Shown in pieces: positions 13,111 through 23,628 of a DNA stretch of 64,000 bases (position 1 is the stretch's first letter; each line of letters begins with the position of its first letter). Position numbers and translations under genes: made by a program. Origin of the DNA: Sitta carolinensis. Lineage: Eukaryota; Chordata; Aves; Passeriformes; Sittidae. Under the pieces are notes generated by a model, which saw only the letters and a program-made list of their open reading frames with translations, ran no database searches and was not told the DNA's origin. Location of the stretch: positions 6,369,001 through 6,433,000 of the forward strand of contig CM063298.1 in NCBI GenBank assembly GCA_032173965.1. The letters are read 5' to 3'.

Positions 13111-13210
13111 CTGGAGCGAGGGCAAAGATGTAGATGGACCAGGAGTCCCTCTCTTTGCAGCAGGTGGGGAGCTGTGCCCGTACCCAGGCCTTCATGCGGT
13201 CCCTTTTGCT
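13111..13210 (-). CDS. CACNA1G: CACNA1G exon: end of II-III linker, with apparent 1-nt deletion
   Basis: This 100-nt exon encodes [20 protein letters not shown], then RDSWSIYIF. The acceptor is cctccag and the donor is CAG|GTAAGG. The frame then reads ALAP and leaves one base, whereas the next exon begins A TTC CGT and needs two. As written, the join gives a stop (TGA) four codons into the next step. One more C in the CCC run (plus-strand GGG at 13120-13122) would give a phase-2 end and the family-like text APRSRF. I see no alternative GT or AG that fixes the frame while keeping the conserved residues. Assembly error is the simplest cause; a real mutation is possible. Confidence 0.85.
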
Positions 13211-16200
13211 CTGGAGGGAAAACATACAGTTTGGGAGGAAAACACAGAACCATTAAAACAACACCCCAAAACTTCCACATGAAGGACTTGGGGCAGCTTT
13301 TCACTAAAAAATCTTATCTTCAAGTGCTCAGTGAAGCTGAAATAAAATAATATCCCTAAACAAGACCCTGCTGAGCAGGGGAAGGAGCTCTGGCAGCCAG
13401 ATGAGGGCTGTGCCAGTCCTGTGAGCTCATAGTGCACGGTCTTGCTTCCTTCTCTGCACGGTAACTGTGTCTGGTGCACAGTTATCAAAGAAGACAAACA
13501 TGATGAATAAAACCCTTGCCCAAAGGAATGATAACCCACCCAGTCCCTCCAAATACTCATCAGGTGCTTGCCTGAATCTTCTAAGGTATTTTTGGGAATT
13601 TTAGTGGGGTATTTTTATTTGTTTTTTTTCAACAATAGAGAATGCTTATGTCAGAGGTTATAAAGGCAGCATAGGGAGGGATTCCTGCTGCTTGCTGGTC
13701 CAAGCCCTGTGTCCGTGCACCACTGGAAAGCTGAACAAATAATTTGAGGTTCAAGTTTTGGTCCAGGAACACAATGGTGATCGTCTGCCTCCCATTCAGC
13801 ATGAACAGATTAGACAGGAGATTATAAACCCAGAAGGGAACACCATGGTTGGCCTGACCTGCATGAACATGGGCCATCCAATCCCTGCAAATTAATTCCT
13901 ATTTGAAACCACAGCACATCCTCAGCCATGCATACTTACGTTATAGATCATCTGCAAGGTCATTTCAGGTCAGGACAGCAGACTGCAAAAGCCTGAGTCA
14001 ACAAGCCAACCAAAGACATAAAAAAATTGGATGCCAAGGGGAAGTCTCATCCTGGATGCAACAACTTCTGACTTACATTTATCACCTTCTCATCTATAGA
14101 TGTCCAAAAGAAAATCAAGATCTTTAATCCCACTGGCAAAGCAGTGCTAGCATTAGCTGTGCATGGACAACCATTAAAAGCCAGGCCAACATCTTGCCTA
14201 CCACACCAGGGCTTCAGCAGCCCTTCCACATCAAAGCACCAGAAGATAAATGCACAGACAGGTGTGTGCACTGTCACCAGAGAGCTTTGCAGATAAATAA
14301 AACCCAATTCCTGCTCTTTCATAAGCCTATTTCTCTGCTACCACCTGGGCTTGGATGGGCAGACCTGGAAATATGACTGCATGAGCTCTTTGAAGCTTCT
14401 TCTAGAGATTTCAGGGCTGTGAGGCCACGGAGGGGTGTGAAGGACAGTGTGGGAACCATCCTCACACCCCAGGAGCACCCATGCTCCAGGACTAAGACAC
14501 TTTTATTTATTTCATCTTAGAAACAGGGAGGGAGGATTAATTTTGAGGCAAACTGTTAGCACTTGTACTCTGGACTGTAAAAATGGGATTTGTTAGGGTA
14601 ATTGAGTGGAGTGGAGGAAGTGCTTTCTCTTCCTACAGACACCCAGCCTGGGGTCTCATTAGTGATAGGGAATAATTGGTGTAGTGCCTGTTGTAATGAA
14701 AGCTCTTGATGACAACCTGAATCCTTCAGAAAATGAAAATCACCTTGGGCAAATAAGAAAAGTTTGAATAATGAAAAGAAAAGTTAGAGCTTTCTACCCT
14801 GCTCCTTCAGCCATCCATCCTTCCCTCAACTTCTACACACACAGACCAGCCACCGCACACCAGTGGGGCTTTGGTTGTCTTGGATATTCTCACTTCGCTT
14901 TTCCAGCTTTGGGCAAGGAGTCAGAACTGCTCTCTTCTCTCTAAACTGTATTTAATAGAGCATGCATCCTTGGAGTTATGTTATCCCTTCAAGCAGCCCG
15001 GTTAGTCTAATTATCCACAGATTTAACAAAGGTAAATAAATGGATAAAAATCGGGTGTCTGCTCAAAGCTTTGGTGAGAGCAGCGATTGCTACCCTAGCC
15101 TCTGGACATGGAGTAATAGCTATGACTCAGTCCAGTTCATTTTGTGAGCTGGAAGATTTCCAGAAGTATCTATTATTCAAAGTAGTTCTGGTATTTATCA
15201 AGGGGATTTGTAGTGAATGGTAATGCGTCAGCAGCACAGAATGCTTCTTTATATTCCTTTTGTCCAATTTTAATGCCAAAGATATCTTGGGGTTTGGCTA
15301 ATTGTTGCAGCTTGCAGTTCATGGGCTAAATCAGATAACAAAGGCAAAAAGTGATCTTCCATCATATCTCTCTATTCAGTGGGTTACAGTAAGGATAAGC
15401 ACCAGGACTCAACTGGGGCTGCAGCCCAGCTGCTCTAAGCAGGACACAGTACATCCCCAGAAACCTAAATTCAGAGGAATTATCCCATATTTCCACCAGT
15501 GGAACAGCACAGTTCAGTTCATTTGTGCCAAAGGTAAGGTATTTGTGAAACAGACCCTGAGTGTTTCCAGCCTCAGCCCCATCCAAGGCTTTCCCAGCGA
15601 GGTCCAGGCATGCTCCAAGTACTGACAATGGGGCTGATTGCTGTTCAAGCCTGCATTATGTTCAAAGTGAGGTATCAATTATGTGGTTTAAATCACATCT
15701 ATTTGTTCATAAACCACACCTGGACAGGATGAATAAAGATGTGGGGGAGAAGAAAACTAATCTTTAATTCAGTTGCTAGTGACTTGAACAAAATCTCCCT
15801 GGGTAAACCCGTCCAAATCCCTCACCAGATGCAGCAGGAACCAGGATATGGGAAGAAGCTAGGCACTAACAGGCAGCAGTGGGAATGGAGCCCCTCACTC
15901 CCACAGCAATGAGAGCTGCTGATAAATAGCTGCTTTTTAAATTATTATTATTTTTAGGAATTTCAGATATTAATGCACTTCTGAGGGTAGGATATGAAGG
16001 CAGTCGGCAATAAAAGATGACTGATGCATTCCTCAGAGTAAGGAAGAGGCTTAGATTTATAAAAGATTTATCATAAGGATGGGGGAACTGCTGAAAATGC
16101 TCTCTGAGCAGCAGAGGACCTCCAGGCAAGCTCGAAGCTGCACAGAGGGACCTGATTATTTAATTTTAATATGCAACAGGACAGGCTGAGAGGGTTTGGG

Positions 16201-18198
16201 AGCAGCTGGACCATGTGCCACAGAGAAAAAGTGGAATAGACAAAGGGAAAGGAGCTGCAATAGTAAAATGCAGTGAGGTTTTGGGGAGGAGGGGAAACAT
16301 TGGTTGCATATTCAATATTTTCCTTACTTTCTGTTGTGAGCACTATGCAATTTGGGTAGAAAGCGCCAAAAGTGTCTAAAATCCAGCAGCTGGAAACAAC
16401 AAAGACCTGGCAGCAGATCCCTGATCCTGGTCACAGCCACATGAACCCAAGAAAGCTGTGGATCACACTCTCCATGAGAATCTCCTTGTCTGCAGTGATG
16501 CAATAAAGAACAGATTTCAGCCCCCTGGTTTCCTAGTTCTGGAGAGAGAAGCTGTCAGGGGCCTGATTCTGGCTCCTTGGAGAGGAATTTTGGAATAAAC
16601 TCGTCAAAGGCAGCAGAGCTGCACTAATATAGGGGAAGCCTGGGAATTCAGATGAAGCCTTTGCTCTTCATTTAATTTCTTCACAGAGACAATCAAATCC
16701 AGGCAGTAGGAAGGGATGCAGAGCTTTGATGCAGAAGGGCATACTTAGGATTACTGTGATCTGAGTAATAGCCAAGTTATTCTTTCGTTAATGGGGAGTT
16801 TCATATTTCATTTTTTCCATTTAAAATGAAATTTCCCCCCCCCCAACATGATCAAGGCTAATTTAAGAGCAAAGTTTCCCCCCAAATGTCAGGAGGGAAG
16901 CTCTGTAACCTAGGGGCTCATTTTGCTAATCTAAGCAATATTTACTTATCCATCTTGTTTAGTGATTTGCTGTGAAAACATATTTAAGAGCATGGGGAAA
17001 GACACCAGCTAGCTGCAGATATCCCAGTTGTGACTATCCCATGGCTGGGACACAATTTATTTCCCCTATTCTGTCAGTTATTCCTCTTCTTCTTCTGACC
17101 ATTCCATGGGAGGGTATTGAGGTGATTACACCCTCCATGGCCAGACCTCAGTACACAGAGGATGATATGATGTTCAGTTTATGCTAAAAGCAGATGATAA
17201 AAATTAAAAATCTTATCCAACAGTTCATTGTTAGCACTGGCTGGGAGACAAGGGATACATCTCAACACCATGCCCAGCACAAGGGGGACTGCTGGCTTTT
17301 GATCTTGTGGGGAAAAAGGAAGGGACGGGTGGGATGATTGGACCGGGTGATGGAAAAGTAGATGTTTGGAGCATGAGAAAAAAATCCCTAGCCAGCAATA
17401 AAGAGCATGGTCTCTTCAACACTTTCAATGGTGGGGATTTTTTCCAAAAATAATTACTGCTCCTTTTCTTAAAAATTCAATTTATTTTATGGAAGTTAGA
17501 AAGCAGATTAAGACAACGAGTAAAATTCAAAAAGCAGCCAGATTCCCTTTTTCCCCTTTAAGATACAAACATCCATTTGAAAAGAGGATCAGGAACCCTC
17601 ATCTCTTCCATGCACTTGCAGTCTTTTTAGCTTATATTTCCTAAATTACACTTTTCAGACCTGTGAAAGAGACACTCATTGGTGAAATGCCTCTTCAGAT
17701 GGAAATTAATGCAGAGTCTCTGAAACTACCACCATCTCCATGGGACTAATGCTGCTATGGGAATAGGGGACCAGACCATGTTCTTTCTTTGCCTATAGAA
17801 GATTTCTGCTGCTGGTGTGGGGACAGAAAACTGAATAATAGTTGGAAATCAGGGAGACTTACTTGTTTTGTTTAAAAAAAAAAAAAAGAAAAAAATGAAC
17901 CCAGAAAAGCATATATTTCCAACAGCCTTCACTCTGCATGATTTAGTGGAACCTGGGCAGTTTTGCCCTGACATCTCCAACATGAGCCATCTGATACTGC
18001 ACTGTAATACTCACTTGGATACTAATCCCATTTCTGGGAGCATCCACTGCCTAGAAACCTTCTGGGTGACTCTGATCTGGTCTGGTGGTGATGGTGAGAA
18101 CTAATCCCTTTTGCACCCACTTGTGCACTCTTGAGACAGTGATACACTTTGTTTTGATAAGTCATAAAGCCCAAAAGGAGGACATGGCACTTCCTTAC
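13211..18198 (-). other. CACNA1G intron (5.0 kb) in the II-III linker
   Basis: Both flanking junctions are phase 0. It holds a short C run near 16838-16846 and an A-rich run near 17872-17895. I recognise no exon or repeat family in it. Confidence 0.8.
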
Positions 18199-18645
18199 CA
18201 TGCTGCCTTCATCATCGCCTTCATCACCATCCTGGTGGGGCTCATCCAGATGGATCTGGTGCAGCAGCAGACCCGGAGAGGTCCTCCCATTGCAGTCCTG
18301 GTGCTCAGAGACAGACGTTCTGGTGCTGTGCATACTGCTGGTCCGATACAGGGACGGCACCTGCAGAGTATCCTGGAGGTCAAAGGATCCTTTTGTTTCC
18401 AGCGACTCCATGCGGTGAGGCAATGAGCCATTGAAGCTGCCAGCCCGGCTGGAGTGCTCCTCATCCGAGCTGTCCCCTTCCTCCGAGCTCTCCTTCCCCT
18501 CCCCAGACAGGAGGGACCTGCGCTCGCCGCTCTGCCCCCGGCGCTTGAGGCTGGGGGCCCGGCCGATGCTGTTCCAGCTGGAGCGGCGGCTGTTCCAGGA
18601 GCTGCTGGCGCGCCAGGGACTGTGCGGGGAGCTGCGGGTGCTGGG
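18199..18645 (-). CDS. CACNA1G: CACNA1G exon: middle of the II-III linker, Ser/Arg-rich part
   Basis: This 447-nt exon (149 codons, phase 0 at both ends) encodes [20 protein letters not shown], then [20 protein letters not shown], an acidic serine stretch ([12 protein letters not shown]), [14 protein letters not shown] and [12 protein letters not shown]. It ends in [10 protein letters not shown]. The acceptor is ccttcccacag and the donor is ATG|GTAAGG. The region is intrinsically disordered in appearance and GC-rich on the coding strand. It has many RXXS/T-type sites that could be phosphorylated; that is inference. Confidence 0.9.
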
Positions 18646-18774
18646 CTGTGGGAAGGACAGGGACACGAAGCACTTCAGACCTGTGCCACCCGCCCCAGGC
18701 CAGCGGGGGTGGCTGGAGGAATGGACAACCCCACGGACGCACTGAACATCCGAAGGGGGAGGTGAGGCGAGTAC
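18646..18774 (-). other. 129-nt intron, in frame and without stop codons
   Basis: The segment begins GTACTCGCC and ends in a pyrimidine-rich cttcccacag. It is exactly 43 codons long in the frame of the flanking exons and has no stop. Splicing it restores the conserved linker sequence across the junction. Retaining it would add a Pro/Ser/Cys-containing insert with no similarity to Cav3.1 that I can recall. The donor is only a moderate match to the consensus (CCG|GTACTC). An intron is the better reading; a coding insertion cannot be excluded from sequence alone. Confidence 0.75.
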
Positions 18775-18962
18775 CGGGGACTTGAGCTCGTAGGCGGCCA
18801 CGGGGTCCATGGAAACGCCGCTGGCCCGGCGGGACTCGTAGCCCTGCGCCGCGTCCCCGAACACGGCACTCTTGGGCATGGGCATGGGCGTGGCGGCCGT
18901 ATGGATGATGAGCGGCGGGGTCAGGCTCTTCTTCAGCTCCGGGTGGTCGATCAGGGCCATCA
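18775..18962 (-). CDS. CACNA1G: CACNA1G exon: middle of the II-III linker, first part
   Basis: This 188-nt exon starts TG ATG GCC and encodes [20 protein letters not shown], then [11 protein letters not shown] and a variable Ser/Arg/Ala stretch ending AAYELKSP. The acceptor is gtcttccag. I end it at G|GTACTC because joining to the acceptor at 18645 gives [14 protein letters not shown], which agrees closely with mammalian Cav3.1. Without that splice the reading frame stays open for 43 more codons straight into the next exon, so a single 764-nt exon is the alternative model. Confidence 0.82.
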
Positions 18963-19519
18963 CTGGAAGACACAAGCGGGTTTTAGGCCTCACACCTCAA
19001 GGGGGAACACCTACAGCCCGCTTGTGGGCTGGCAAAGCTGCTGCACAGGGAGGGCTCTGCTCTGAGCATCAGGGGATGTGGGCCAAAAAGCCCTTCTGGA
19101 GAGTTGTGTCGTTCAGCCCGGCAGGGGAATGTCAAAGAGGAATGAGATCAGGAATTGATGGTAGAGGAGAGCACACCCAAAATATCACCTGCCGCCCCTC
19201 AAACTCCAATCAACACCCACCAGCTCCAACCCTGGGAACTTCTTGCCTGCTCCCTCCATCCTCCTCCTCCAAACTCTTCCAGCAGAGACACCCCACAAGC
19301 CCAGACCTCAGGCTTGATGGGGAAATTAACAGTTTGAATGCAATCATGTGTCTCCCTGCCTGCATCCCACAATCCCACCCTAAGCATCCTGCAAAGTCAA
19401 GCATGACAACTGGGACTACAGCATTCCCTCTAGGAGGTTTTTTTTTTCCTTTCAGACACCGTTTTCACAGCAAAGCAAGTTTCTGTGGAAGGGCCTGTCC
19501 TCCCAGGATTATTACTCAC
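18963..19519 (-). other. CACNA1G intron (0.56 kb)
   Basis: This lies between the two II-III linker exons. The plus-strand 224-codon open frame that crosses it and the neighbouring exon is an antisense shadow of GC-rich sequence. Confidence 0.85.
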
Positions 19520-19613
19520 AGGCTGGATTTGACAAGTTTTTCTTAAGTTCTCCCTCCTCTTCCAGGCTGTGGGGGAAGAGATCCCCCTCGGAATCAGACT
19601 TGGAAGCATCACC
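19520..19613 (-). CDS. CACNA1G: CACNA1G exon: proximal II-III linker
   Basis: This 94-nt exon encodes GDASKSDSEGDLFPHSLEEE, then GELKKNLSNPA, an acidic, Ser-rich cytoplasmic segment that aligns with the GDANKSESEP region of mammalian Cav3.1. The acceptor is gctccag and the donor is GTGAGT. One base (T) of a leucine codon is left and is completed by TG of the next exon. Confidence 0.9.
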
Positions 19614-22367
19614 CTGGAGCAAAACAGAAGGCTTCAGCAAGGAGGCTGAGAGGCCACAGTGCATGGACAGCCCTCTGCAAATATGGATTCCCGTGTCCAA
19701 CACCACACCTTACAGATCCACTGAACTTGGTACCACAATGCAACATCACCTTCCACAAAATGACGCATGCACAGGTTTATACCACAGACTAATTAACCTC
19801 CTACCAGGAAGACGGATTGCCTCTGGCTTCGAACATGGTCCCAGAAAGGGATCAGGAGGAAAAACAAACTCTTGCTTAATTTTTCTGCTGGAATTGCCTA
19901 TGTGGCAGATGTTAGGGAAGGACCAAAAATGACGAGCAATTTGAGGACAAAATATGATCCTACTAATCTTTCTGAATTTATACACCTAAAACTCCTTGGG
20001 TGTGGATCTTTCTAGTTATGCTTTGATGGAGCAATCCAAGGTTCAGAAAGGGCACAACAGATTCCAAATTTCCAACATGACAAATGTGATGTGTCCATGG
20101 ACACCCCATCAGCACAGAGATGATCCAACTGGCAGAGAACCCAACATCGACTGTCATAAGGGACCCTTTCCCTCCCAGCTGCCACACACAAGAGGAGCAG
20201 GAGTTTTGGGGATTTATGCTGGATCATTGAGGAGGTTTAAATTCTGCTGTATCATTTCAGACCTTGGTGGTTGAGCGAGGCCTGCCTGCTCTGACAGGTG
20301 CCCATCCACAGGCAGAGAAAGATGATATTGACCATTGTTCTGCATGGTGCCTGGGTTCTTGCTCAGTTTTGTGGCACAGACCCTGATTCTGTCCAATGGC
20401 ACTGCAGAAAGGCACTTAGGGTGTGGTATAGTCAGGATACAGCTAAGAGGAGCAGAGGTGCTTGCCAGAACCATTGATACCCACCCAAAAGGAGGAGGAT
20501 TCATGGCTGAAACCACTGCTCTGGCAAAGGGCACCAAGCCCTGTCACAATGGAGAAGAGGTGGGAAGGGGAGGAAGATGCTGGGATGGGAGAAGCCAAGC
20601 AGATCCTCACTTTAGCAGTGAGAGCCCAGGAGCCCCAGAAAACCCCACCAAGGCTAAGCTGCATCTGCAGGAGCCCTGGCCAGCACTGCTGAGGTTTGGT
20701 GCTTGGGTACCTGTTGATTACAAAATCTCAGAAGGACCCCAGCATGGGGCAGGATGAAGGGATGAATCTAACACAGGTCAGTGCCCCACACCTCATTATT
20801 AAGCAAAACCCCAGAGGGACGAGCCCAAATACTCCCCCACTATTTAGTGTGGGGTCAATAAACTATTAAAGATATTTTTTCCAGGGAGGCTGGACACTCA
20901 GAGATATTTTTAAGGCAAAAGAGAGTGTGATGTGAAGTGTTGGCTCAAAATTTCCCCTCCTGAGGATCCAGGACTTCTGTGCTTTTCAGGGAAGCTACTC
21001 CTGCGATCTCAGAAGGTCAGGAATGCACCTTGCAAGGGGGAGCAGTAAAGTCAGGCAGCTTGAGCTTTGCTGGAGTCAGATCCAGTCTCTGTGTGAACAG
21101 AGGCTCCAGCTGGCTCCAGGTACGCTCCCCACAGAGGCTCCCAGCTCAGCCTGCCAGGAATTACTCATTCTCCCTAAAGCGTTATTAAAAAGAAATAAAT
21201 ATTGGGAAGAATTTTACGTGATTTGCATTCCTGGAGTGCTCTTCAAAAGCCCTAAGGAAAGTTTTAAGGGGGCACAATGAGATGTGTGCTGAGAGGGAAA
21301 AGCAGGGCTATGTGGGCACTTCCCACCCCCTTCCCCAGCACCAAACCCCATGTCTGGAGGGCAGTGAGCATCCCCTCCCAAACACCACGTGCCAGACTCA
21401 GGACGGTGCAGGCAAACATCTCACAGCCAGTGCTGCTGCCTGTTACCTGTTCTTGCATTCCCAGTTTGCCTTTCTGGATAGAAAAGGGGTTATGAGAGAA
21501 CAGGGAGTTAAAATCCTTTTGGGAAACGAGAGTATGTCAAGCTGGACCAGGCAGTACAACAATTAAACCAGCCTGTACCAAAAGGGTCTGACACACTGGG
21601 ATCCGAGGGAAAAGGGCTTTTGTGCTGAGGGAAAAGCCAGGCTTCTTGGAAAGGACAGAAAGGGAAGTGAGTGGTAAAGAGAGAAATGAGTTTGGCGGAA
21701 GGGAGAGGTTTCTGGTCTGCTGTGCTTCAGAGATCCACGGCTTCCTTGGACCTGAACGGAACCATTTTGCATCCTGTAACGTGGCATTGTGCTGCCAATC
21801 TCAGCATTTCCATCTGTTCTGGGACACGACACAGTGCAACTGCTGCTGTCCTAGCCTGTCCTGCAGAGCACAGGACTCCCACACACACATCAACACACAC
21901 ACACCCATTAAAACAGGTTTGATTCCAGGTCCCTTCACGCCTGGGCATCCTCCCTCACCTGCATGAGGGAGCCTTGGCAGGTGTGCCCTGCAATCAGCAT
22001 CACCATCTACATCCCCAGGGAAGTCCCTGGGATGTGACTGTGCCATGGAGAGGCTGCGACAGCCCCCTGGGGAGCCTTCCCCAGGGCAGGCATCCAGAAA
22101 GGGGTCAGTGAGAGCTGTTGGCTGGAGCCACATTCAAAACACCCACCTTAATTTACCTGGGTCCCTCAAAGAAGAAAGGGTCTTAAAATCAGGGCTGACT
22201 CAACAATGAGGGTGATAAAAAGGAAAGAAAAACCAAAAAACACTTCCAAAAACACCCAAATAGACCCCAAAAGAATGACAGCTACTACGATGAGAAGAGC
22301 ACCACAGTGTGTGACCAGGCACCATGAGAGAGACAAGCACAGTGGTGGTGGGATGTGCTGTACGTAC
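19614..22367 (-). other. CACNA1G intron (2.8 kb) downstream of the cassette exon
   Basis: This intron is used when the cassette is included. It holds a short AC-rich run near 21888-21905. I see no further exon. Confidence 0.8.
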
Positions 22368-22436
22368 CCCCGACGAGTCGACAGGCAGCTGAATACAGCT
22401 TAACTGCCCACTCGCTTCTTCTCGCTTGGAGATCTC
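22368..22436 (-). CDS. CACNA1G: CACNA1G cassette exon in the II-III linker (69 nt)
   Basis: This 69-nt, phase-0 exon encodes 23 residues: EISKREEASGQLSCIQLP, then VDSSG. It matches the alternatively spliced 23-residue insert in the II-III linker of mammalian Cav3.1 (about two substitutions against my memory of the human form). The acceptor is ctccttcag after an unusually long pyrimidine tract. The donor is G|GTACGT, weaker than the consensus. Because the length is a multiple of three and both flanking junctions are phase 0, inclusion or skipping keeps the frame. That it is alternative in this species is inferred from the family, not seen. Confidence 0.88.
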
Positions 22437-22487
22437 CTGAAGGAGAAACGGGGGGAGGGAAGAGGGAGGAAGGGGAAGGTGGGGTTC
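22437..22487 (-). promoter_or_regulatory. Long polypyrimidine tract before the cassette exon
   Basis: On the transcript strand, about 45 nt before the cassette acceptor are almost entirely C and T, with short runs of CCTTCC, CTCTTCC and a six-C block. It is longer and purer than the tracts before the other exons in this window. On the plus strand the same stretch has five runs of three or more G within about 35 nt, a pattern able to form a G-quadruplex in DNA. Pyrimidine-binding splicing factors often act at such tracts; that use here is inference. Confidence 0.55.
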
Positions 22488-23595
22488 AATTTTCAGTTTC
22501 AACAGCAGGACTGAGTGGGGAATCAAAAAACACAGGAGAAGAGTCAGGGAAGCAGAGGGGAAGGGGAGAGGAGGGCAGTGTGTGGCCACGATGGAGAGCC
22601 AGGCACTGGATCCATTCCACTCAGCACAGGGATAGAGTGAGAGATCTCAGGTAGAAAGAATCCCTTTGAAGGGACCAGCCTTACACCCTTTAAATTGTAT
22701 TTTGAACAGAGCTTGCTTCAGCTCCTAAGTGATAATTGTGCTAATGAAACACCAGCTAATTATTGAAAACATTATTTTTTATTTTTTTTTGCAGCTGTAT
22801 AATAGCATCTTTATTTATTATGCCTTCATTAAGCAGCAATGGAGGCTTTTAATGAATGTCTGATTAACATAGTATCAGTGCTCTTGCAGGTGAAATACCT
22901 CATTTAAGGAGAGAGTCTGCTGTGAGTTCAGATCCCTGTTCAGCCCCATTATTGGAGACACCCATTTAAATAAGCAGTTTAAACCAGGGGTTTGCAGTCA
23001 GGGGGGCACAGCCCCCTCCTGGGAAATTTTGCCACACCCATGACCCCAAAATTTCACAGCACCAGAAGCCAGCCTTTCCCTGCCCACTGGGAAAACAGCC
23101 ATTATTTTTCACCTTGTTGTACTTCCCTTTGCTCAGGGGTGGCTCCCCCAGTATTCCTCAGCATTTTTCAGCAGTGTGGCACCACTGGTCCTGTCCCATG
23201 GTGTAGCAAGAGGTTCTATGCTGCAGCAGTAGGGCACAGATTATACCAGCAACTGAATTTCTTGCCTTCAGGGCAATGGATCTTTCCTCTGGTTGCTAAA
23301 TGGTTACAAAACTCAACCCAGCCTAGGCTGGAATGAATAGTTTAAGGACTTGCCAGAAAAGTGATGGATACTTAACTTAAAGTCTTTGCTTGTAACAGAG
23401 AGAGAGACATGGAAAAGCCATCAAAAGCGAAAAGATTGAACCTTTTCCTTTTACAAGGAAAATCCCAATGAAGCTGATAGGAAGGCAAATAGGCAAGGGA
23501 TGCAAGAAAAACACCATCCACAACCTCCTCTGCAGGAGGAGGGACTGTTCCCTCTGGTGAAAGCCCAGAAGAATTTGAACATCCTTATTTCCCTG

Positions 23596-23628
23596 AGGAT
23601 GCTACCTGTAGAGAGTAGGTAGCATCCT
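23596..23628. repeat. Perfect 12-bp inverted repeat
   Basis: AGGATGCTACCT (23596-23607) pairs with AGGTAGCATCCT (23617-23628) over a 9-nt loop. Three more pairs (CTG/CAG) follow beyond one bulged base. Confidence 0.85.

Noticed and set aside
18022..18198. Continuation of the II-III linker frame past the donor at 18199
   Set aside because: The donor ATG|GTAAGG joins in phase to the conserved SKRDRMKAW exon. The read-through residues have no Cav3 similarity and end at a stop.
18872..19546. 224-codon open frame on the plus strand
   Set aside because: It is antisense to GC-rich CACNA1G linker coding sequence and its intron. It shows no recognisable domain and no splice or start context.
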